Source: Turnera subulata (lineage: Eukaryota; Streptophyta; Magnoliopsida; Malpighiales; Passifloraceae). From it: 64,000 nt of DNA. Position 1 is the first letter of the stretch. Each line of letters starts with the position of its first letter. The stretch is taken from contig JAKUCV010001756.1 in NCBI GenBank assembly GCA_028386065.3, positions 70,187 through 134,186 on the forward strand, written 5' to 3'. Below, piece by piece: positions 56,421 to 64,000 of the stretch. The notes beneath the pieces were generated by a model. It saw only the letters and a program-made list of their open reading frames with translations. It did not search any database and was not told the DNA's origin. A program made the position numbers and the translations under genes.

Positions 56421-58244
56421 TCACCAAAAATCCTTGCAAGTGCAAGAACCATTTTTGAAGTGATGAAACCTATTGACATCTCGAACAACAAAATCTCTCT
56501 GTACAATCTCACTGATTAGCTTGAACGCCTCGTGACAGTCTCTGCACATTCTTAGGTTCTTCATTACTCTAATGGTAATGCCCTTGGGTATGCTTATCAA
56601 CCCAAAAGCTAAGGCCAATCTTTCACTATGCAGACTGACTATTTCCTCCTTGGCCTCTTGTTCTACATCAACAAACACTAATCCACTACTCCCCCCAACA
56701 TATCCTCTTTCCATCATTCGACTCTCTAATTCTTTCAACAAGTTCACGATCTCATTCCCTCTTTCACATGATATATCTCCAGCATAGAACACGTACGTTA
56801 AGTCCTTAACCTCTATCCAGCTGCATCCAGGTTCCTTGTAAACTCCACTGTGTTTCATTTCAGACCGAAGACTGTGAGCATTGTCCCAGTCCCCTGCCAA
56901 TGCATAAGTGTTTGACAGTGTGACATAAGCACCCGCTACTTGTTCATTGCCCTTGATCAGCCAGTTACTGGCTTCAACAGCTATGTCTACTCGACCATGA
57001 AGCCTACCAGCAGAAAGGAGTGTTCCCCACAACAGAGCTCCTTCGGTGCGGTCTGGATTAATAGATTTGGCTAACTGGTAGGCTTCATCCAGACGGCCAA
57101 CTCGGCTAAGCATGTCAATGAGACAATTATAATGCTTTGCCTCGGGCATTATCCCATGTTTCTCATGCATCGAATTCAAGAGTTCAAAGCCCTTGTCGAC
57201 TAGTCCCGAGTGGCTACATGCATGTAACACTCCCACAAAAGTAATATCATTAGGCTTTATTTTCCTCTCAATCATTTCTTGAAAGAGATTGAGGGATAGC
57301 TCCCCAAGTCCATACTTTGCAGTGCCCACGATCATTGAGGTATATGGGATTACGGAAAGATTTGATATCCTTCTAAACACCTTGTCCGAGTAACTAAAGC
57401 ACCCGCATTTTGCATACATGTCCACAAGTGCGCTAGCGACCACATCATTTTCGTCATAGCCACCCCGAATCACTGCCCCATGCGCCACTCTCCCTGCAAC
57501 CAGCTTCCCTAAGCTCGCACAAGAATTAATCACGCTAGCCAACATAAACTGATTGGCGCGTTCTACCATTGAATAATTGAATTCTTTGAAAACACGAAGT
57601 GCTTCATACCCCATAGCATTCTGTGCATAGGCTGTTATCATCGAAGTCCACGACACAACATTCCTATAACCCATCCTATCGAAAACCAACGTAGCTCCCT
57701 CCACATCATTGCATTTCCCATACATATCAACCAACGAAGAGCACACCACCAGGTTGCAATGAAACCCCAAAATCTTGACATGTGCATGGATCATTTTACC
57801 AGTCTTGAGGTCGGCAAGGACCGAGCAAGCCTTAATCACCGTCGCGAAAGTGAACTCATTTGGAACAGCCAAGCTCTCAAGCATTTTCCCATATAACCAG
57901 AGGGCAAAACCAGGCCGACCCACGTCAATATAACCAGAAACGAGGGAAGTCCATGACACCACGTTTGGTTCACGCATTTCGTCGAACACCCGCCGTGCAT
58001 GGCTCGTCTTCTGGAGCCTTACGTAACAATTGATGAGATGATTTGCGGTGAAAGTGTCGGCTAAGAGACCAGATTTGAACACAATAGCGTGAGTAGCGGT
58101 TGCGGCGACGAGATTGTTACATATCCTAAGCTGTTGAAGGTAACGAACTTTGGTGTGATAAGGGGAGAATTTGTTTTGGCGGGAAAGGGTCGAGGTAGTT
58201 ATTAGGGGCCTTACGGTTTGGGCCAAACGCGGTGAAGTGTTCAT
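56421..58244 (-). CDS. DYW-type pentatricopeptide repeat protein, 607 aa
   Basis: A single-exon gene, as usual for this family, with start MNTSPRLAQTVRPL at 58244. The Ser/Thr/Arg-rich N-terminus fits an organelle transit peptide. PLS-type repeats run from about residue 65 to 440, with recurrent NVVSWTSL, ALVDMYAKCG and ITFVGVLHACSHSGLVDKG signatures. The E/E+ region follows (GCSWIEV...), then a DYW domain with HSE at 539-541, CRDC at 567-570 and the C-terminal CKDFW. HSE and CxxC are the zinc and catalytic residues of the DYW cytidine deaminase, so C-to-U editing in mitochondria or chloroplasts is expected from family knowledge. It converges with the CW pseudogene. The other block has only a broken C-terminal fragment. 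Its editing target is not predictable here. Confidence 0.95.
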   Translation of the reverse strand: MNTSPRLAQTVRPLITTSTLSRQNKFSPYHTKVRYLQQLRICNNLVAATATHAIVFKSGLLADTFTANHLINCYVRLQKTSHARRVFDEMREPNVVSWTSLVSGYIDVGRPGFALWLYGKMLESLAVPNEFTFATVIKACSVLADLKTGKMIHAHVKILGFHCNLVVCSSLVDMYGKCNDVEGATLVFDRMGYRNVVSWTSMITAYAQNAMGYEALRVFKEFNYSMVERANQFMLASVINSCASLGKLVAGRVAHGAVIRGGYDENDVVASALVDMYAKCGCFSYSDKVFRRISNLSVIPYTSMIVGTAKYGLGELSLNLFQEMIERKIKPNDITFVGVLHACSHSGLVDKGFELLNSMHEKHGIMPEAKHYNCLIDMLSRVGRLDEAYQLAKSINPDRTEGALLWGTLLSAGRLHGRVDIAVEASNWLIKGNEQVAGAYVTLSNTYALAGDWDNAHSLRSEMKHSGVYKEPGCSWIEVKDLTYVFYAGDISCERGNEIVNLLKELESRMMERGYVGGSSGLVFVDVEQEAKEEIVSLHSERLALAFGLISIPKGITIRVMKNLRMCRDCHEAFKLISEIVQRDFVVRDVNRFHHFKNGSCTCKDFW

Positions 58245-59992
58245 TTGTCTTTAGACCCAAATGCATCATTCTACATTATTGTAATATATAATCTATTAAC
58301 ACCGAATATGTTGAAGCCTACAAACATTTGTGCAAAATCTCATGGATAACTAAAAAATGTCTTCTAATTATCAGATATAAGATAGTTTCCTAAATCTGGA
58401 ATTATTGTACAGTAACCCAGCTCTTATATATGCACCAAATAACCTTAAATTTAAACTAAATTTATTTAAAATTAAATTTTATTTAATCTTTTGGGTGGGA
58501 AGGAGGGCGGCTTTGATTCAGTGTATATGGTACATATGGACTTACCAAAGGATTTTGAGAGAAGATATTGCATTTATTGCCTCCTTCTCTTTTGTGAAAA
58601 GAGATGCTTTATTAGAGACCTTGTTTCAATTTTAGAACCTAATTGGATGGAACATTGACTCTTTCTTTGGGTGGGATAGCTGAAAATGAAAGGATATTAT
58701 ATGAAGTATCCAGTAAATTTTCCCTTTTAAGGATTTGGAAATCGAACACTCAACACTTGCCTTGCCAATTGATACGTCCAAATAATTGCTTCCTGATAGT
58801 CGAATCTTTGTTAGGTTTTGAAAGTGATATGCATAGAAAATAAGACCACACTCTATCATAAGTAAGAACTTCCACATTGTTGTGTGCTTATCTATGTGAT
58901 CTCGAGACCTCAGCCTTTCTTCTACTTCTTATATTAAGCTACAAAATCATTGCACCCGTATCTATTCTTTTTTGTTATTTATGCAATCATATCTCCTTGC
59001 ACATTATGCAATGCATATGCCTAATTTCCATCTTTTTTTTTCTGTTAGATTTTCATAAATTCGAGATTTTTTTGTTCACTCCTTTAATATCCCTCGGACC
59101 ATATTTGTGGAAAATTATTATAGTTCATTTCAAGGTAGAATATCTTTTTTATTTTGCATAATGAATTTCTGTGGGGTTATTACAAAATATTTTAAATATT
59201 CTTGACAAGGAGGTGTTAGGATGAAAATTATTCATGAGATATACCATCAATACTTGTCACACTTAATTTAGTGCGATCCACCGACCAAACTCAAGCACAT
59301 TATACTATCCAATCCTTTTCATCTGTGTGAAGTCAATTTGGTCAACTGAGGATCAACTATAGAATATGTGTAAGTATTAGTTATAACCATTCAAATTGCC
59401 ATCCCACGGGCAAAAAAAAATTCATCAAAGTGTACCATCCCGCAATTTTAGCCGTACCATTAGCGATTGCTAATTGAGGTAAATAAAAGGCCTGTGGTCC
59501 AGCTCCAAGAAATGGATGGCTCTTTAGTGAAGTACAAAAGGCAAAAGTGGGTTTGAGATTACATACACTAATGTCAAAGAGCTTGAAACTAGCTAGAAAG
59601 GAAAAACATTCCCTATGAAAGTGAAAGTAGTCTCTTCTGAAACCTCAAGAAATGGATTTTAACATCTTTAAAGGCCCAAGTGAACAGAATTTCAAACAGT
59701 TCTCTAATAGTGGTGTATCTTCTTCTTCCATTGGACAGGAAGAGAATTCGCATGAAATGAATAGTGGTATATCTCATGGTAGTACATGTTATTAAAGTTG
59801 AACCGGATCACTCAATTTGACCAGGTTAATTAGAAACCAAAACTATTTTGGATTTTATAATATTTCTCTGGAAATGACCATTTGGTGAACTAAAGCCATA
59901 CCGAATTGATTATTGGCCGGTTTTAATATTCCTGATAATATTTACTATTTAGAAGTTAAAAAAAAAGGAAGATTAAAAGCAGAGTGTTTTAC
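58245..59992. other. Intergenic sequence upstream of the PPR gene
   Basis: AT-rich, with short frames only. This segment has no counterpart in the other block, where it was lost along with most of the PPR gene. Confidence 0.6.
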
Positions 59993-60115
59993 CGTGGTCC
60001 CAAGGGGCCTGGGTTAAAGGGTCCCAAAGCACAATAAAGAGTCTTCACTGAAGATTGAAGAAGAGTGAGAATGTAGAAGAGGACAATTGGTTGATGACAA
60101 AAGATCACTAGCCAT
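59993..60115 (-). other. Possible small first exon, duplicate of 21328-21450
   Basis: The same 41 codons (MASDLLSSTN...) and the same donor ACG|GTAAAA as in the other block. No stop or frameshift has arisen in either copy, which weakly favours function. It lies 1.75 kb upstream of the PPR start on the same strand. Confidence 0.3.
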
Positions 60116-61476
60116 GGTCTGCAGGAGTTGAGACAAATGAACTAGTTCAATGGAGATGGCCCCTACTACATAGTACTATTGCCACCCACGAAGTAAGTGT
60201 ACCTTGAGAGACAACACCCACTACCACAATTGGACAGATTCTTTGCCTTGGGTTCCCCCTCTTTTCAGAATTAACACGGTAATTGGGTGGAAATGAGCCG
60301 AGTTCTCATTAAGGAAATTGTTGTGCTCAAGATCGATCGAGGTTTAATTTTTAAGCTCAAATTCGAGCTCGACTAAAGCTCGTTACTTTAAATTTGAACC
60401 AATCCAATCAAACTCAACTCAAATGTATATAGTTTTAGGGTCTAAATTCGAATGTATATATAGTTTTAGGGTCTTTTAGACTTGATTAAGAGTTCGAAAA
60501 GGTTTGCGAGAGCAACCAGCTGAGGGTTACTATGCTCAAGCCCGGCTCGTTCCACAGTAAAACTCGACACAAGCTCAACCAAGTACGTATATATATATAT
60601 ATATACAACCCAATACATGGAATTTAATTGGTGATTATTAAGAACAAACCAATTTCAGATTCTTGGCTGATGGGCCAAGCCGCCGAGTCAGCTCGCATTT
60701 GTTCCCAAGAATGTCAGAATACAAAGAATTATTCTTGATGTTTTTTTTTACTTTTCTCTCAAATTGATTTCTTAACATAGTAGTAGGACCCTTCCTCAGA
60801 TATTCCAAAAGCTCTAGTAAACAAACCTCATATTTTCATAGTATTGATATTCAATTGCTTGAACCAAACTACCAAGTCCTTAGAAAACTCTGTTCAACAC
60901 AGAAAAAATATTCTTACAAAACAAGCTCTTTCAAATATAATGTATATAGCGGGTAGTACCTTGGATATTAGTATTAGACTCATAGGTTTCAAACAAGCTC
61001 TTTCAAATATAAGAAAAGGCTATCTGTTAAAAAAAAAGAAAAGGCGATGGTAATACGTCATGGAGGTTGTCCAATTAAGAGGAGGGGATCGCTCACGCTA
61101 CCCTCCACCAAGAGCTGGCCCTATTTCCATTTATAGGCCAGGGCCGCCCTCATCCGGATAATAGGACTTCCTAGTAGACTGATTAGAAACATTCACAAAG
61201 GTAATTTGATTTTGAAGTGATAGTATCAATTATTAATTAATTTTTGGTTTTGCGCTTTCCCTTTTCCAAGAATATGCTTTCGCTTGTTGGCTAGCTTCTG
61301 CAGACATCATAGCAGTGGACAAATGGTCATATCTGCGTTAGCAATTTAGTTGTATGAGTTACATTACATATATATAGAAACTATAAAGTGCATGCTATGC
61401 GTCCCCACAAAAATCACCCCACACACTGCACAGTTCACATTCAAGCTATTAGCTTGCAGGCTTTCCATAGCACTCC
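60116..61476. other. Intergenic part of duplicated block B
   Basis: Collinear with block A, with a short TA microsatellite (about 60587-60604) and small local duplications (GTATATAGTTTTAGGGTCT twice near 60425-60475). No gene. Confidence 0.55.
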
Positions 61477-61484
61477 TATAAATA
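61477..61484 (+). promoter_or_regulatory. TATA box of the oxygenase gene
   Basis: TATAAATA in CTCCTATAAATAGGGAGTCC lies 80 bp upstream of the ATG at 61564, at a normal distance for a plant promoter. It is conserved in block A. Confidence 0.7.
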
Positions 61485-61563
61485 GGGAGTCCTCTAATGT
61501 TTTGAGACTACCAAAATAAACTCCTTTGCTTTGAGTTATTGTCATCTTCAAATTTCTGTTGCT

Positions 61564-62946
61564 ATGGCTCCTGTACCTATTACTCAAATCAGGGTTGGTC
61601 ACATAGATGATGTCCAGGAATTAAGAAAGGCCAAACCAACCACAGTTCCTGAAAGATTTGTCAGGGACATGACTGAGAGACCAGCACTACTGGCCTTCGC
61701 TCCATCATCTCCCTGTGCTGTCCCCATCATTGATTTCTCAAAGCTTGTAAAGGGAAATAAAGATGAGCGCCAAAGTGAACTGTTGAACCTAGCAAGAGCC
61801 TGTGAGGAGTGGGGATTTTTTCAGGTAAAAATTTTGATAACTGTTTTTATCTTTTTGTCAGCTCTGAGAAGATGGAAGCTAACAGTTTCAAGTTTCTGTA
61901 TCAGGTAATTAATCATGGGATTGATCTCAGTTTGCTTGAGAGCATAGAGAAGTTGTCCAGGGACTTTTTCATGCTGCCTTTAGAGGAGAAGCAGAAGTAT
62001 CCAATGGTACCAGGAAGTGTTCAGGGTTATGGTCAGGCCTTTGTGTTCTCTGAGGATCAAAAGCTGGACTGGTGCAACATGTTTGCTCTTGGACTTGTGC
62101 CCCCCAACATAAGGGTCCCAAAGCTATGGCCAACAAATCCACCACGCTTCAGGTACTAGTCATTTATTTATACTTCCTAATAACACCTAGTGTGCCAAAT
62201 AATTAGTAAGTCCACAATTATTTTGTTGACTAAAAAATATGGCATATGATATGTGTTACAGTTCAACTGTGGAGGACTATTCTAGTCAAGTGAGGAGCCT
62301 GTGTCAAAATCTGTTGAAATACATAGCTATGACCCTATCCTTGAAAGAAGATACTTTTGAGAAGATGTTTGGGGTGGCTGTGCAAGCCATAAGGATGAAC
62401 TATTACCCAGCATGTTCAAGACCTGACCTTGTCTTAGGTCTTAGCCCACATTCAGATGGAAGTGCCCTCACAGTTCTGCAGCAAGAAAAGGGCAGCCCAG
62501 TGGGACTGCAAATCCTTAAAGACAACAAGTGGATGCCGGTTGAGCCCATTCCATATGCATTTGTAATCAACATTGGTGACACTTTAGAAGTAAGAAAGAA
62601 ATTTGGGAAGTTTCTTTTTCTTTCCTCCCAAAAGCTTGGATTTGATGTTTAGTGGTTCTAATACTTTTCTTCCAATGAACAGGTTCTAACAAATGGAAAA
62701 TATAAGAGTGTGGAGCACAGGGCAGTGACTCACAAGGAAAACGACCGTCTCTCTATTGTCACATTTTATGCCCCTAGCTATGAAGTAGAGCTTGGGCCGA
62801 TGGCAGAACTTGTGGATGAGAATAAAAAATGCATGTATAGGAGATACAACCATGGAGAGTACAGCAAGCACTATGTAACAAACAAGTTGCAAGGCAAGAA
62901 GACACTGGAATTTGCCAAGATTGAGAGCAAGAAACCTACTCAGTAA
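61564..62946 (+). CDS. 2-oxoglutarate/Fe(II)-dependent oxygenase, SRG1-like, 366 aa
   Basis: Four exons: 61564-61824, 61905-62152, 62262-62589 and 62683-62946, together 367 codons with stop, the usual length of the family. The start MAPVPITQIRVGHIDDVQEL is the first ATG downstream of the TATA box and transcript-like leader. The N-terminal DIOX_N part has VPIIDFSKL and CEEWGFFQVINHGI; the C-terminal jelly-roll core has H233 and D235 (LSPHSDGSALT), H291 (VEHRAVTH) and R301/S303 (NDRLSIVTF). These are the Fe(II) ligands and the 2-oxoglutarate-binding RxS, so it should be catalytic. Relatives include SRG1, codeine demethylases and norcoclaurine-synthase-like enzymes; the substrate cannot be told. 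The protein is probably cytosolic. The copy in block A is a stub. Confidence 0.95.
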
Positions 62947-64000
62947 TGCCTCACTTTAGTCTCCCACTCTGGAGTGGTAAATAATTAGGAAGTTGTATGT
63001 ATGTATATTGTCAGTTCCAATAGATGCCTTCAATATATTAAGATGTAACTCCAAAATATACCCAGTTGGGTGCTTGTCTCCTGAAATGGTTGAAGATTTG
63101 GAATAGACTATTCCTGCGCACACTCATGTTTGTATCAGCTCATCAATTAATAGAAGCTGGTGGGGTCTTGTGTTCAAGCAATTTCTTGTCAAACGTCATT
63201 GGTGTTGTGAGGTCACTGTTGAATAAGCTGCTGCAAGTAGTAGAGAAAAATAAAAAAAAAATCAAAAAAAAAAGAGATGCCACTTTTACTATTTGTAGAA
63301 TCAGAATCCTAACTGGGGAATTAGAGAATCATGCAATGATATGGGTACCGGCAAAAACCCACCATCCCAATTTTTTTTAGAGTGAAGGAATGATACATGA
63401 TACGTTAACACTAGACATAATCATTGGTCTTCCATTGTTCAAAGGGAACAAAGCATTTTCTTGATGGTGGGAAGAGAGAGGAAAGTGCTATGCATATTTT
63501 TTTATGTTGAATCAGTTAATGGTATGAGGAAAGCACTAAGCTAGCAACTTGCGGTTCATTTGATGATCCTAAACTGAAGGGATAATGGGGTACTGACAAC
63601 AATAAGATAACTTTGAATGACATAAGATGTGAGGTAAACAGAGTAAACAGAATAGCTACATGTAATTGGCAGAAAACCCACTTAAGGTTCATAATATAAC
63701 AATAATACTGTTTCTCAACAAGCAATCCATCAGCAAGAAAATTTTGGTTGGCAGTTAAGAGGGTAGGTCATTTCAAGTAAATTGTTTACTTTCATCATGT
63801 CTTGGGTTGAAAACTTGAAATATGTTGAAATAAAGAATAATAAATAGGAAATGATGACAACGCAATTAAAGTTAGTGGAGAAAGAATGACTAAGATCTTA
63901 TGAAAAATGACATAGCTTGGATATGATTGCCCAATCAACAAAGTGGAGTACGTTACGATTGATTATTCAGCTAAACTCACAAGAAAAATGAGCTTTGAGA
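62947..64000. other. 3' flank of the oxygenase gene
   Basis: The start is 3' UTR (AT-rich, with AATATATT near 63032). I see no further gene or repeat to the window end. Confidence 0.6.

Noticed and set aside
63240..63290. A-rich run as a retroposon tail
   Set aside because: No adjacent LINE or SINE body and no target-site duplication seen.

Overview
The window is nuclear DNA of a eudicot plant. It has intron-rich genes with GT-AG introns, a DYW-type pentatricopeptide gene, a plant CW-type zinc-finger gene, a 2-oxoglutarate/Fe(II) oxygenase gene and a dense layer of nested plant transposons. I cannot name the species from sequence alone.

Layout. 1-8.5 kb is a nest of long LTRs of one Ty3/gypsy-like family: a plus-strand LTR, a minus-strand LTR of 3.7 kb with part of its internal region, and two further LTR ends. 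10.08-18.01 kb is an intact 11-exon CW-zinc-finger gene (1,623 codons by my splicing). It is followed by broken copies of a DYW PPR gene (20.6-21.1 kb) and of an oxygenase gene (22.99-23.08 kb). 23.1-34.1 kb is a degenerate minus-strand Ty1/copia element. It contains a 4.6-kb solo LTR with target-site duplication TCCAT, an endonuclease-like gene fragment and a 960-bp Mutator-like element. 34.6-45.35 kb is a complete non-autonomous LTR retrotransposon with gag only (TR-GAG type, target-site duplication GGAAA). Its 3' LTR carries a 1.5-kb Mutator-like insertion, and the 5' LTR keeps the empty site. 46.3-47.4 kb is a small three-exon cystatin-like gene. 47.7-61.7 kb is a second copy of the 11.4-23.1 kb block. 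Here the CW gene is a 5'-truncated, frameshifted pseudogene, while the PPR gene (56.4-58.2 kb) and the oxygenase gene (61.56-62.95 kb) are intact.

Together, the two duplicated blocks keep one working copy each of the CW, PPR and oxygenase genes, lost reciprocally. By family knowledge the CW protein would be a chromatin reader, the PPR protein an organellar C-to-U RNA-editing factor, and the oxygenase a SRG1-like specialised-metabolism enzyme. They need not act together.

The most unusual signal lies in the retrotransposons. Two otherwise different LTR families carry, on the strand opposite to the retroelement and about 180 bp inside the 3' LTR, the same module: a TATA box, a roughly 125-codon ORF (ORF-a, start MDSP) and, about 770 bp from its start codon, a second conserved stretch (ORF-b). 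A third antisense ORF with an endonuclease-like motif is shared by the gag element and the fragment in the copia remnant. The long LTRs of the first family also carry arrays of short palindromes of the form GGGAT-GTYK-ATCCC. Their arms covary (GGGGT/ACCCC, AGGAT/ATCCT, GCAT/ATGC), which suggests that the symmetry itself is selected or regenerated. All statements come from reading the sequence; no database search was possible.
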